Source: Prevotella sp. (GTDB lineage: Bacteria; Bacteroidota; Bacteroidia; Bacteroidales; Bacteroidaceae). From it: DNA of 50,775 bases. Positions 40,201 to 50,108 of the stretch are shown here, piece by piece. Position numbers and translations under genes: made by a program. Every line of letters starts with the position of its first letter. Positions within the stretch are counted from its first letter, which is position 1. The stretch covers positions 1 through 50,775 of the forward strand of contig JAFTQG010000009.1 in NCBI GenBank assembly GCA_017462915.1, in the 5' to 3' direction. Under the pieces are notes generated by a model, which was given only the letters and a program-made list of their open reading frames with translations, searched no databases and had not been told where the DNA came from.

Positions 40201-42879
40201 TTAGTATTGGCTTGAGGTGTTGTATCCGAGACGTTCCATCTCGAGTGTCGCCCACAGGAACGGGCCTACGCCCTTGGGGTCGTTGTCGCGGATAGGTTCT
40301 GACATATAGTAGTCGAATGTGCCGTCGCGATGAGGGGACTTCTCGGGGCCGAGGCCTGAGACGCTGACGCCTTCGGTAAGGGATATTGTAGGGAATGAGC
40401 CGTCTTTCTGTGCGTCGACACGTATGAAATTGTTGATGATGCCCTTATAGGCCTTGATTCCTGCCTGGCGGTAGCTGTCGTCAAGGTATCCGAGGCGTGC
40501 GCCTTTCAGGAGGCAGTATGTGAACATGCAGGATGCTGTGGACTCGATGTAGTTGCGTGGGTCTTTCACATCCATGACGTCATACCATACGCCTGTCGCG
40601 GGGTCCTGGTAGTCGATGCAGGCGCGGAGGGTCTTGTTGAGCATGTCGATGACTTCCTGGCGGCGTGCGTAGTCTTTCGGGAGATAGTCGAGGATCTCTA
40701 TCTGTGCCATCGTGAACCATCCCATGGCGCGGGCCCATGTGTGGCGGCTCTGTCCGGTCTTCTTGTCTGCCCAGAACATTCCGTGCTTGGAGTCCCAGGC
40801 ATGTTTCCAGAGTCCTGTCTTCTCGTCGTAGGTGCGTGCGTCTGTCATTGTGATCTGGTCGACAATGTCGTCATAGTAGGCTGTCAGCTCTTTCTGCTGG
40901 GCCTTTGTGAGCTTGTCGCTCTTGCTCTTCTTTCCTGCAGGGATGCCTTTGTTGGCTACGGTAAGGCCTTCCTTTACCATGTAGGGTGCGGCCATGGTCT
41001 TGTAGGGGAGTCCCATGAAGATGCCGTCAAGCCATACCTGGTCGTGGTAGATCTGCTTGTGCCAGTAGACGCCTTCGTCTGTGCGGGGCTGGTTGATGAG
41101 CTGGCGGAAATATTCCTTCAGGGCGAGTTTTACGCCGTTACGAGGTGCCAGGGAGTCTGCACGGAAGATGAAGTGTGCGGTACGGATATTGTCGAGGTTG
41201 AAGTCTTCGTACTTGAATCCTGTCGTCTTGCCGTCATCGGAGATCATCTGCTGGGGGTAGCGCATGACATAGTCCTTGATGGCTTCGCCGCCATGGGCAT
41301 AGTATGTGTCGAGCATTCCCTCGAGCTCGATGCCCATAACGTATGACCACTTTCCCTTGGGGTGCTTTATGGAGTCGGTGAAGTCAAGGTATATAGGGTT
41401 AGGATTGCGTTTCATCTCGGAGTATGTCATCCATTCCGCATAGCTCTTGTATGGGGCTTTCTCTACGACATCTGAGCCGGAGGCATTGACAAGCTTGCCG
41501 TTTACCTTGAAATTCTCGAAGAAGATATCGTGGCAACGGTTCTCGCGGAGGAAGGGCTTGACGCTGACATTGTTGAATGTGCAGTTCTTCACATGTATGT
41601 CGTAGACGGCGTCCTTCTCCTTGATGCCGTTGATCTGCACGCCGTACTTGGATTTCTGGCAGGTGACATTCTCCATCCACACGTTGTGCACGTATGGGAT
41701 ATGGCCGCGCTCGGAGGCTTCCTTCGGCTGATAGTTGATGTTGATGCGCATCACGGACTCCTTGCACTCGCCTACTGTGACATTGCGCATGTAGACGTTC
41801 TTGGTCTCGCCGCCACGGCATGTGTTGGTCTTGATGCGGAGCACACGGTCAAGATTAGGTGAGGACATCTTGCAGTCCTCGGCAAAGACGTTCTCCACAC
41901 CGGCGGAGATCTCTGAGCCAAGGACGACTCCGCCATGGCCGTCTTCCATTGTGCAGCCTCTGATGATGATGTTTCTTGAAGGGCGGCCGTCACGGCGTCC
42001 GTCGGCATTGCGTCCGGACTTGATCGCGATGCAGTCGTCGCCTGTATGGAACATGCAGTTCTCGATGAGGACATTCTCGCAGGACTCAGGGTCGCAGCCG
42101 TCGCCGTTAGGGCCTTCGTTGATGACCTTCACGTCACGGATGGTGATATTCTTTGAGAACAATGGGTGCATGACCCAGAACGGGGAGTCTATCATCGTGA
42201 CTCCCTCGATCAGGATATTCTCGGAATTGACGAGGTTGACAAGCTGCATGCGGAGGCCCTTGCCCATGCCGAACTGACGCTGTTCTACGGGCACTCCGTC
42301 GTCGCACATCTTCTGCAGGAGCGCACGTGAACCCATCACGCCGTTGAGCGAGCGTGATGTCTCACCTCCTTTGTAGCCCCACCATTCCTCGCCGGTCCAC
42401 ATCCAGAATGTGTTCTTGTTGCCGTTGCCGTCGATGGTTCCCTCGCCGGTGATGGCGATGTTCCTTGCACCGTTGGAGTAGATGCAGGGAGAATAGCCGT
42501 AAAGGTCAAGTCCTTCGTATCGTGTGTATACTGTAGGATACAGCTCGGGCTCAAAGGCGAACTTCAATACGGCGCCTTTGGAGAGGACGAGGTTGACATC
42601 TGACTTCAGGGTTATGGCGCCTGTCCAGAATGTTCCTGCCGGTATGACGACCTTTCCGCCGCCATTCCTTGAACACTTGTCTATGGCTGCCTGTATGGCC
42701 TTCTGGTTTTTTGCGGCCTTGGCCTTGACACTGATGGATGGCTTATAGACCTTTTCTGAAAAAGTCGGCGCCTTGATGCTCTGCTCTATCTTCTTGTAAA
42801 GGGCGGAATCCCATCCTTCTGCAAAAGCGGAGATGCCCATGAGGCACAGGGCACAGATTAAAACTGAGAGTTTCTTCAT
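40201..42879 (-). CDS. GH28-GH105 fusion: polygalacturonase plus unsaturated glycuronyl hydrolase
   Basis: A secreted 892-residue enzyme (signal MKKLSVLICALCLMGISAFA). Residues about 25-470 are a GH28 pectinase beta helix with all four motifs: NGDGCDPESC, TGDDCIAIKSG, DGHGGVVLGSE and RVLRIKTN. Residues about 480-892 are a GH105 alpha/alpha barrel, with the candidate catalytic Asp in QVWLDGIFMGLPY and RHTWARAMGWF, which removes the unsaturated uronic acid left by lyases. Together they would act on galacturonan or rhamnogalacturonan. The gene follows a GH28 paralogue by 32 nt. No lyase, SusC/D pair or regulator is in the window. Confidence 0.9.
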   Translation of the reverse strand: MKKLSVLICALCLMGISAFAEGWDSALYKKIEQSIKAPTFSEKVYKPSISVKAKAAKNQKAIQAAIDKCSRNGGGKVVIPAGTFWTGAITLKSDVNLVLSKGAVLKFAFEPELYPTVYTRYEGLDLYGYSPCIYSNGARNIAITGEGTIDGNGNKNTFWMWTGEEWWGYKGGETSRSLNGVMGSRALLQKMCDDGVPVEQRQFGMGKGLRMQLVNLVNSENILIEGVTMIDSPFWVMHPLFSKNITIRDVKVINEGPNGDGCDPESCENVLIENCMFHTGDDCIAIKSGRNADGRRDGRPSRNIIIRGCTMEDGHGGVVLGSEISAGVENVFAEDCKMSSPNLDRVLRIKTNTCRGGETKNVYMRNVTVGECKESVMRININYQPKEASERGHIPYVHNVWMENVTCQKSKYGVQINGIKEKDAVYDIHVKNCTFNNVSVKPFLRENRCHDIFFENFKVNGKLVNASGSDVVEKAPYKSYAEWMTYSEMKRNPNPIYLDFTDSIKHPKGKWSYVMGIELEGMLDTYYAHGGEAIKDYVMRYPQQMISDDGKTTGFKYEDFNLDNIRTAHFIFRADSLAPRNGVKLALKEYFRQLINQPRTDEGVYWHKQIYHDQVWLDGIFMGLPYKTMAAPYMVKEGLTVANKGIPAGKKSKSDKLTKAQQKELTAYYDDIVDQITMTDARTYDEKTGLWKHAWDSKHGMFWADKKTGQSRHTWARAMGWFTMAQIEILDYLPKDYARRQEVIDMLNKTLRACIDYQDPATGVWYDVMDVKDPRNYIESTASCMFTYCLLKGARLGYLDDSYRQAGIKAYKGIINNFIRVDAQKDGSFPTISLTEGVSVSGLGPEKSPHRDGTFDYYMSEPIRDNDPKGVGPFLWATLEMERLGYNTSSQY

Positions 42880-42911
42880 ATTTGTTCTTGTTGTTGATTA
42901 TGTTATTCTTT

Positions 42912-44315
42912 TTAGAAATCGGCACTGACGGTGACGTTGTCAATGTGTATATCCTTTACAAGACCTGTCTTGTATACGGGAACATCGGAGAGTCCGCCGA
43001 ACTTGCAGTTCTTGACGTTTATATTATATATCTGTGCTTCCTTCGACTCTTTCGCTTCAAGGCCGTTGAGCAGGATGCCGTATCTTGACTTCTTGCAGGT
43101 GACATTCTCTACATACACGTTGCGTACTGTAGGGATATGGCCGCGCTCTGCAATCTCCTTCGGCTCGTATACGAGGTTGATGCGCATGACAGACTCCCGG
43201 CACTGTCCTACACGGATATTGCGGACAAAGATATTCTCATTGATACCGCCACGGCATGTGTTGGTCTTGATGCGGATGACGCGGTCGAGATTAGGAGAGT
43301 CCATGTCGCAGTCCTCTGCAAATACATTCTGCACACCGCCTGAAATCTCGGAGCCGATGACGACACCTCCATGACCGTCTGCCATGGTGCATTTGCGGAT
43401 GATGATGTTCTTGCATGGTATGTTGGCTTTCAGGCCGTCGGCATTGCGTCCGGACTTCAATGCGATACAGTCGTCACCTGTATGGAATGTGCAGCCTTCG
43501 ATGAGGACATCCTCGCATGACTCAGGGTCACATCCGTCACCGTTAGGGCCTTCATTGTAGATAGTCACGCCTTTCACTGTAAGGTTCTTGCAGAACAGAG
43601 GATGAATCACCCAGAATGGGGAGTCACGGAGCTCCACGCCTTCGATAATGGCATTCTCACAGCGCACAAAGTTTACAAGCTGTGGACGCAGACCTTTTCC
43701 CTTACCGAAAACGCGCTCGTTTGTCGGGACTCCTGCGTCTGCCATCTTCAGGAGATTGGCGCGGTTGCCGACTTTGTCTGTCCCCTGCCATTCGTCTACG
43801 CCTTCGTGGTATCCATGGTGTTTGTTGCCTTTCATGTACCACCAGCGTTCATTCGAGCCGTTTCCGTTGATGATGCCCTCGCCGGTCAGTCCGATGTTCT
43901 TTGCATCAACGGCATAGATACATGGCTGATAGTTGATGATGTTGAGACCTTCCCAACGTGTCTCTACATTCGGATACAGGTCACGGTCAAAGGCGAAAAC
44001 GAGTTCGGCACCTTTCTCTACAACGAGGTTCACATTGGAGCGCAGTGTAATAGCGCCTGTCTGATATTTTCCTGCAGGAATGACAACCTTGCCGCCACCG
44101 GCTTTGTTGCATTTGAGGATTGCGGCGTTGATGGCCTTCTGGTTAGCCTTTGCAGAAGCAGTTGTCTTTATAGACGGTTTGAACACTTTGTTCTTGAAAG
44201 TAGGTGCTACAATACGTGCACTGATTTCCTTGTAAGTCGTGTTCCATGCATCTTGGGCTAATGTAGCTACAGGTAACATGAGACAAAACATGAGTGTCTG
44301 AAAGATTTTTCTCAT
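42912..44315 (-). CDS. GH28 polygalacturonase-type pectinase
   Basis: A secreted 467-residue enzyme (signal MRKIFQTLMFCLMLPVATLA). The GH28 motifs are complete: NGDGCDPESC, TGDDCIALKSG, DGHGGVVIGSE and RVIRIKTN. The sequence is closely similar to the N-terminal half of the next gene throughout, including PTFKNKVFKPSIK against the fusion's PTFSEKVYKPSIS, so the two arose by tandem duplication. It is the first gene of the leftward pair. The substrate is galacturonan or a rhamnogalacturonan; exo or endo action cannot be read from sequence. Confidence 0.93.
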   Translation of the reverse strand: MRKIFQTLMFCLMLPVATLAQDAWNTTYKEISARIVAPTFKNKVFKPSIKTTASAKANQKAINAAILKCNKAGGGKVVIPAGKYQTGAITLRSNVNLVVEKGAELVFAFDRDLYPNVETRWEGLNIINYQPCIYAVDAKNIGLTGEGIINGNGSNERWWYMKGNKHHGYHEGVDEWQGTDKVGNRANLLKMADAGVPTNERVFGKGKGLRPQLVNFVRCENAIIEGVELRDSPFWVIHPLFCKNLTVKGVTIYNEGPNGDGCDPESCEDVLIEGCTFHTGDDCIALKSGRNADGLKANIPCKNIIIRKCTMADGHGGVVIGSEISGGVQNVFAEDCDMDSPNLDRVIRIKTNTCRGGINENIFVRNIRVGQCRESVMRINLVYEPKEIAERGHIPTVRNVYVENVTCKKSRYGILLNGLEAKESKEAQIYNINVKNCKFGGLSDVPVYKTGLVKDIHIDNVTVSADF

Positions 44316-44384
44316 AATTGTTGGATTTAAGTTGTGATATAAATGAATGAAATATTATCTCGTATAGCTTGACTGTATTGCAGC

Positions 44385-46643
44385 CTAACTGCCAAAGTCC
44401 TCTATCGAAGAGCGTTCTCCGACAATCCACAGGACATCTCCACGCTCGAAAACGTAATCGGGATTGATCTTCGTGAGCTCCTGCGCCTCTCCCTCCATCC
44501 CCACGACAAGCAGTGAATGTTTCTCGCGGAGACGGCTGTTCCTTAACGACTTGCCGACTATTGGAGATTTTGATGTCACGACAATCTGGCGGAGAAGCAT
44601 TTCCCGTTCTTCATATATATGGTCATCAACAGGATGGACGGCTGTCTGCATGACCTCGTTCATCCGTGATATCTGTGCATCGGAGCCTATGACCTGCAAC
44701 CTGTCGCCGGAGAAAATCCTTTCTACTCCATAGGGGATATTCAGGCGACGCCCGTCACGCAGTATGCTTGCAACGTGGACACCGAAGTTTTGTGCCAGTT
44801 TCAATTCGGCGAGAGTCTGTCCTGCCCATTGTGAATGCACAGGCACGACTATCTCTGCAAGGTTCAAGTCGCGTTCTACAAGACGCTCTCCGTAAGCAGG
44901 AAGTTTGGCACCTTTTACCTGTGCGACTATATCACGTGAACGGAGATTGTTCATGAAGAGACGTTCCATCTTGATGCTGCGTTGCTTGATGGACCGCGAA
45001 AGCACCGTCAGGATGATGATGACTATGCCGAGGCATATCACGACAGCATCAGCAAAACGTGCCAGATAGTTGCATATATAAAACAGGAACGCAAGACAGA
45101 CGGCAGCGCGTGCCACCATCGTGGAAATCAGTGGCAGTCTGTTGAGTACAGAGATGTTCCACAGCTGCTGCCATTCTGTGCTGTGGTTCTTCTTTATTAT
45201 TATTGCACGCATGAACGGCGCAATGAGTAATACAGTAAGCAGGCCCGTCAGCGCATTTGCCCACCAATGAGGGAGTATTGTTCTTGAGAATATCAAGAAG
45301 AACGAGAGCATGAGATATGTGACAGTCGCGATAAGGATACTGTATACTACGGTATTGATTATCATAGACCGTAACAGACGCTTCCAAAGTTCCCTTGCGG
45401 AAAGACTGCTCTCTTCCATCTGGTCGCCTGCTTCGCCACGTCGGCTCAATGACAGGGAATTGATGGCGATAATCCATGATTTCGGGAGATGCTTTTCTAT
45501 AAACCGATATGCAGGTTCTGCACCACGAATCATGTATGGAGTGGTGAATGTCGTTATGACAGATACTGCTACGATGACCGGATAGAGATAGTCTGCTATG
45601 ACATGCATGGACATGCCGAGTGAGGCAATGATAAACGAGAACTCGCCTATCTGTGTCATCGAGAAACCGCAGCGGATGGAATTATGCAGAGACTGACCTG
45701 AAAGGAAATATCCGAGTGTGCCGAATATCGTCTGTCCTATGATGATGGAAAGGACGAGGATGATAATCGGAGTGGAATATCCATAAAGTATATCCGGGTC
45801 TACAAGCATACCGACAGATACGAAGAATATCGCGCCGAAAAGGTTCTTTACCGATTCAATGACTTTTGCGATCTTTTCCGCCTCGACAGTCTCTGCAAGG
45901 ATGCTGCCCATAACGAATGCTCCGAAAGCCTCGCTGAAACCTGCCTTTTTCGAGATGACAGCCATAAGACAGCATAGACCTATGGAAACGATGAGCAATG
46001 TCTCGCCGGTCATTATGGAACGGGTCTTTTTCAAGAACAGCGGGATGGCAAAGATGCCGACCACGAACCACAGGATAAGGAAGAACCCTATTTTCAATAC
46101 AGATGCAAGCATGTCTCCTCCCTCGATATTCTCTCCGCTGGCAATGGCGGACAGCATCACCATGAGCACTATGGCAAGGATGTCTTCAAGTATAAGAACA
46201 CTCATCACCATGGAAGCGAAGCTCTGATGGCTTACCCCGAGATCGGCAAAAGCCTTATATATAATAGTGGTGGATGACATGGCGAGCATACCGCCAAGGA
46301 ATATACAGTCGATATGGGTCCAGCCGAACAGTTGGCCTACAGTATATCCCAACATCATCATGCTGAAGACGATTGTCATAGAGGCTATGACCGGTGCTGC
46401 CCCCATCTTGAGTATTTTCTTGAAAGAAAAGTCAAGACCAAGGGAGAACAATGTGAACATCACACCGATGTCCGCCCATTCGCGGACATTCTGTAGCTCT
46501 ACGTCCGGCACCAGTATCGGCATGTGGGATGACACAAGGAATCCGGCTACAATATAGCCGAGGACAAGCGGCTGTCTTAGTTTCCTAAACAGCAGTGTCA
46601 CAATACCTGCGACAATCAGTATAAGTGCCAGATCTTGTATCAT
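44385..46643 (-). CDS. CPA2 cation:proton antiporter with two RCK_C domains (KefB-like)
   Basis: A 752-residue inner-membrane transporter. Twelve or so membrane segments fill about residues 1-385, with FTLFSLGLDFSF, SSTTIIYKAFADLG and LILEDILAIVLM, the last carrying the ion-path acidic pair. A second hydrophobic stretch, about 425-560, follows, which is unusual relative to plain KefB. Then come two TrkA-C/RCK_C domains: AEIVVPVHSQWAGQTLAEL and RQIVVTSKSPIVGKSLRN. There is no full RCK_N domain, so ligand sensing is probably by the C-domains alone. K+ or Na+ exchange is inferred. Confidence 0.88.
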   Translation of the reverse strand: MIQDLALILIVAGIVTLLFRKLRQPLVLGYIVAGFLVSSHMPILVPDVELQNVREWADIGVMFTLFSLGLDFSFKKILKMGAAPVIASMTIVFSMMMLGYTVGQLFGWTHIDCIFLGGMLAMSSTTIIYKAFADLGVSHQSFASMVMSVLILEDILAIVLMVMLSAIASGENIEGGDMLASVLKIGFFLILWFVVGIFAIPLFLKKTRSIMTGETLLIVSIGLCCLMAVISKKAGFSEAFGAFVMGSILAETVEAEKIAKVIESVKNLFGAIFFVSVGMLVDPDILYGYSTPIIILVLSIIIGQTIFGTLGYFLSGQSLHNSIRCGFSMTQIGEFSFIIASLGMSMHVIADYLYPVIVAVSVITTFTTPYMIRGAEPAYRFIEKHLPKSWIIAINSLSLSRRGEAGDQMEESSLSARELWKRLLRSMIINTVVYSILIATVTYLMLSFFLIFSRTILPHWWANALTGLLTVLLIAPFMRAIIIKKNHSTEWQQLWNISVLNRLPLISTMVARAAVCLAFLFYICNYLARFADAVVICLGIVIIILTVLSRSIKQRSIKMERLFMNNLRSRDIVAQVKGAKLPAYGERLVERDLNLAEIVVPVHSQWAGQTLAELKLAQNFGVHVASILRDGRRLNIPYGVERIFSGDRLQVIGSDAQISRMNEVMQTAVHPVDDHIYEEREMLLRQIVVTSKSPIVGKSLRNSRLREKHSLLVVGMEGEAQELTKINPDYVFERGDVLWIVGERSSIEDFGS

Positions 46644-46665
46644 CAGTCTTGGTTATAGAGTCAGG

Positions 46666-49470
46666 TCAGTACCATTTTATCGAATTGGAATAGCTGCTTC
46701 GTTTGTCATATTTCAATGCATCTGTCAGTGTTGCGGCATTGCATCGGAACGAGAAATTATAGGACGTATATGGCGAAAGTACCACAGAGCATGACATGCT
46801 GAAACAGTGCAGGTCTCTTGAAAGAGAGGCTGTTGTCATGGACAGCTTGTGGAAGTCAAAGTCATATCCGCTTGAGAAAGAGATGTTCCATCCGTCGGCG
46901 ATACGCACATTTCCGCTGAAGTTCATCGTCTGTGTGTATTTATACGGATAACGCATCTTCTTCGTGTTGAATTCTCCGCCGGTATTCTCACGCATTGTTA
47001 TGCCATAGCCGATGGTAAGCGACCATGGCATGGAGAATTTCATATATCCGTCTTCGTCAGTCTCTGCCATGCCGGCATTTTTCTTGCGTGCGCCGTTCTG
47101 GCCTTTCTGCATGTCGTCGTCAAGATTACTTTCTATACCAGTGTCGTCGTCATTATCGCCATTGTCGGCCGGTTCTGTATCATCCTTGGAACCTTTGCCG
47201 AAGAGCTTCCTGATTTTCTCGGGAGTGATGGTATATGAGATGTTCTGCGACATTCCCTGGAACCTGCCGAAACGTCCGTGGCTATACTCTGTACGTGTAC
47301 CGACATAAGGTCTGCCAGCCTCGTCCAGCTCATAGGCATAGGTGGCAAAGACGGCATTCAGGTTGAATGTATAATTTTTCCACCATTTCAGTCGCAAGCG
47401 TGTAGACAGGTCTGACAATGGCCTTTCCTTCGCGGCCATGTTGTAGGACATGCTGAAGCCAAGCTCATCAATGATGCTTAGTTTCTTGAATCCTGTCGAG
47501 TCCCTGTCCGACTTGACTTTCATCTCGATGTTGTTGCTTATATCTACAGATATGTTGCCCGTTTTCCCCTGTGAGACAGTCCCGAAGAGCATTCCCGAAT
47601 ACGGGGAGTACGGCACAAGCTCGACCGTCCCATCTGGATTGGTCTTCTGATATGAATCCCAGAAACCATACCGCTGTGCGGAGAAGTCCGGTGCATAGCT
47701 GAAGCTGACAGACGGAGTGAAGACATGGCGTATGGCCTGTATCTTGTCGCCGAAAACCTTCCTGTTAGGGATATAGAATCCATATAGCTTTGTACTTGCA
47801 GAAATTGCGAGACTCCAGTTATAGACATTATGGAATCCGTATGTCGTATCGGCGACTTCTTTCTGTGCCGTCTCGTCCCAAGACCTGTTTATCTTCTGGA
47901 AATAAGTGCGGTCTGTAAGATTGAACGACGGCGTTATGTTTATTACATCAAACAGCGAGAAGGATGCTCCTACAGGTATCTGATGCTGCCAGCCGTTACG
48001 CCAGTCCTTGACAAGATTGGAGTGCATGAGCTTGTCCTCTTTCGTATTGATGGAGTTGGAGATATGTCCTGTATAGCTCATGTAAATCTTCTCATACCAC
48101 CTTTGCTTTCCTGCAGCATACTTGCGCTTGAAAGGATAGAAGCGTGATATGGAGATGTTCAAGTCCGGCAATGTCATGGCAATGGATGAGTCGCGCATGT
48201 TCTGCGAGAGATTCATTGAGGTTGACAGTGACATTCCTATGCTGGAGAATGTCGTGCTGTAACTTACCGAAGAGGTTCTTGTGCTCTGTGTCAGTGCCTG
48301 TGGATTATACATGGAATTCAGGTTACTTGACTCATAGGAGGTAGATGCAAAGTTTACACTTGCAGACAGCGAGCTGTATGGGTTCGCCTTTGAATCCTGA
48401 CGATGATTCCATTGTATCTTGAAACTCTTGGTGTGTGATTCCTGGAGATTGTCATCCTCGTTCTTTGTGTCAAGATATGACATATAGAACGAACCGCTGT
48501 ATTTATAGCGCTTGCGGTAATTGCTTGCGGCAGAGATGCCCCAAGAGCCCTTTGTATAAATCTCTCCGAGCAGTTTCAGGTCTATCCTGTCGTTTATGGC
48601 GAAGTAATATCCGCCGTCTCTCAGATAGAAGCCACGTGTAGACTCATCACCGTAAGTAGGCATGATGAATCCTGACGAATAGCTTTTGGAAAACGGAAAG
48701 AATCCGTATGGTATGGCGAGCGGCAGAGGAACGTCTGCCACTACGAGATGTGCAGGACCGAACACCACATCCTTGCCAGGACGGACACGGGCACGGGAGA
48801 GGGCTATATAGAAATCCGGCTCCTCTGCATCGCAAGTGGTGTATCTTCCGTGTTTCATGTATACGACACCCGAACTGTCACGCTTGGATGTCTCCGCACG
48901 CATGAAACCATCGTCCTGCTCTGTATAGACGTTCTTTATAAGGCCTTTCTTCGACTTGAAGTTAAACGCCATATTGTCGCTCTCATACCTGTCGTTGCCT
49001 ATATTGAAGACTGGAGTGCCGAAAGAAGCCCCGAGAGTGTCTTTGCCTCCTTCCGCACGTACAAGGCTGGAGTCCAGACTCATGTGTATCTTCTCCGCAT
49101 TCAGCTTCATGTCCTGATAATCGACATTGGCATCGCCAAAGATATGGGCAGTCTTGGAGTCTGCATAATACACCATGGAGTCTGCACCGGAATATACTAC
49201 CGGCGCATCAATGCCGTTCTTCCTTGAACTGTTTATAGAGTCAAGTCTTATAGAGTCGTCAACGGCCTTGTTGTGTTTGTATATGGCAAGCTGGAGAGAA
49301 TCCAGCTCGAGTGTGTCTATCTTCCTCGTATCTGTTGTGTCGGAAACCTTTATGCCTGTACTGTCGACATCTTCCTCAACGCCTTTTTCCACAGCGACAG
49401 GAACAACATCTGAGGCAGCCACAAAGATGGCAACAAAACAAAATATGGATATAACGAATTTCGTCCTCAT
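46666..49470 (-). CDS. lptD: LptD-like outer-membrane LPS assembly protein
   Basis: A 934-residue outer-membrane protein: signal peptide (MRTKFVISIFCFVAIFVAAS), an OstA/LptA-like beta-jellyroll region (about 90-190, AHIFGDANVDYQDMKLNAEKIHMSLDSS), then a long C-terminal barrel with alternating aromatic strands, PYGFFPFSKSYSSGFIMPTYGDES being the LptD boundary motif. It is of the Bacteroidetes LptD type, longer than in E. coli and without the usual disulfide Cys set that I can see. It would insert LPS into the outer leaflet. I chose the ATG at 49470; a TTG at 49482 overlaps the promoter. The antiporter gene lies 22 nt downstream. Confidence 0.85.
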   Translation of the reverse strand: MRTKFVISIFCFVAIFVAASDVVPVAVEKGVEEDVDSTGIKVSDTTDTRKIDTLELDSLQLAIYKHNKAVDDSIRLDSINSSRKNGIDAPVVYSGADSMVYYADSKTAHIFGDANVDYQDMKLNAEKIHMSLDSSLVRAEGGKDTLGASFGTPVFNIGNDRYESDNMAFNFKSKKGLIKNVYTEQDDGFMRAETSKRDSSGVVYMKHGRYTTCDAEEPDFYIALSRARVRPGKDVVFGPAHLVVADVPLPLAIPYGFFPFSKSYSSGFIMPTYGDESTRGFYLRDGGYYFAINDRIDLKLLGEIYTKGSWGISAASNYRKRYKYSGSFYMSYLDTKNEDDNLQESHTKSFKIQWNHRQDSKANPYSSLSASVNFASTSYESSNLNSMYNPQALTQSTRTSSVSYSTTFSSIGMSLSTSMNLSQNMRDSSIAMTLPDLNISISRFYPFKRKYAAGKQRWYEKIYMSYTGHISNSINTKEDKLMHSNLVKDWRNGWQHQIPVGASFSLFDVINITPSFNLTDRTYFQKINRSWDETAQKEVADTTYGFHNVYNWSLAISASTKLYGFYIPNRKVFGDKIQAIRHVFTPSVSFSYAPDFSAQRYGFWDSYQKTNPDGTVELVPYSPYSGMLFGTVSQGKTGNISVDISNNIEMKVKSDRDSTGFKKLSIIDELGFSMSYNMAAKERPLSDLSTRLRLKWWKNYTFNLNAVFATYAYELDEAGRPYVGTRTEYSHGRFGRFQGMSQNISYTITPEKIRKLFGKGSKDDTEPADNGDNDDDTGIESNLDDDMQKGQNGARKKNAGMAETDEDGYMKFSMPWSLTIGYGITMRENTGGEFNTKKMRYPYKYTQTMNFSGNVRIADGWNISFSSGYDFDFHKLSMTTASLSRDLHCFSMSCSVVLSPYTSYNFSFRCNAATLTDALKYDKRSSYSNSIKWY

Positions 49471-49479
49471 AATATAATG

Positions 49480-49508
49480 CAAAATTACACAATTTTAATG
49501 AGAACAAA
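49480..49508 (-). promoter_or_regulatory. Promoter of the lptD-like gene
   Basis: On the minus strand TTTG (49505-49508), a 17-nt spacer and TAATTTTG (49480-49487). The start site would fall only a few nt before the ATG at 49470. Confidence 0.5.
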
Positions 49509-49630
49509 GGCTACAGTCTATAATAATTAGGATTTCTTAATAAGTTCACTGCAAAACATCTGATGTTATAGACTTAATAAGAGATATTCTTTTAATAAAA
49601 TCATGCACTCAAATATATTTACATGGGAAT

Positions 49631-49882
49631 TTAGATTATATTGAAGAAACGACCTAAAAGTATCAATATGACAATGAACAATAGTGTCGTGAGACGATTC
49701 TTCATCTCATTTTTGATATTATAGTTGTCCTCCTCTTTCGTTTTGGCTTTAGGAATGCCATGCAACACTTTGCTGTATGTCATATTTTTATTGTGTCGAA
49801 TGTATCGCAACCAGACAAATCGCAAAGTCCCTCCGATGTATAATGCCAATAGGTTTTTGAAGATATATTCGTTCATTATCAT
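49631..49882 (-). CDS. Small membrane protein, unknown
   Basis: An 83-residue protein I do not recognise. A partly hydrophobic N-terminus (FKNLLALYIGGTLRFVWLRY) is followed by a polar Lys/Asn-rich middle (about 30-62) and one clear C-terminal membrane helix (LTTLLFIVILILLGRFF). It is third in a row of three leftward small genes (158, 55 and 83 codons), 22 nt after the 55-codon gene. The AT-rich composition differs from the housekeeping genes and suggests an accessory origin. Confidence 0.5.
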   Translation of the reverse strand: MIMNEYIFKNLLALYIGGTLRFVWLRYIRHNKNMTYSKVLHGIPKAKTKEEDNYNIKNEMKNRLTTLLFIVILILLGRFFNII

Positions 49883-49904
49883 TTTAATTATAGATATCTG
49901 AGTT

Positions 49905-50072
49905 TCATTTGTTTACGGCAATAGCCAATATGCCGCCGGTAGACCATTTGTCAGAGATATGCCCGACATTGATATGCAGAACAACCATACGAAGCCAATA
50001 GTATGACTTTGAGAACAAAATAACAATCTCAGCTATGATTATTTTGACCATGCAAATAGTTCTATCTTTCAT
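49905..50072 (-). CDS. 55-residue hydrophobic peptide, unknown
   Basis: A complete small frame, ATG at 50072 to TGA at 49905. The N-terminal half is a membrane-helix candidate (ICMVKIIIAEIVILF), followed by YYWLRMVVLHINVGHISDKW. No family recognised. It sits 36 nt after the 158-residue gene and 22 nt before the 83-residue gene, an operon-like spacing that supports it, but a frame of this size can arise by chance. Confidence 0.35.
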   Translation of the reverse strand: MKDRTICMVKIIIAEIVILFSKSYYWLRMVVLHINVGHISDKWSTGGILAIAVNK

Positions 50073-50108
50073 TTTTCACATCTGTTATTTGTATTCTCAA
50101 AATTAGCT

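Noticed and set aside
40741-41346. Open frame of 201 codons on the plus strand
   Set aside because: Antisense to the GH105 domain of the pectinase fusion; Val/Leu/Cys-rich composition typical of a shadow frame.
43602-44261. Open frame of 219 codons on the plus strand
   Set aside because: Lies opposite the GH28 pectinase, whose four catalytic motifs are intact; no family features of its own.
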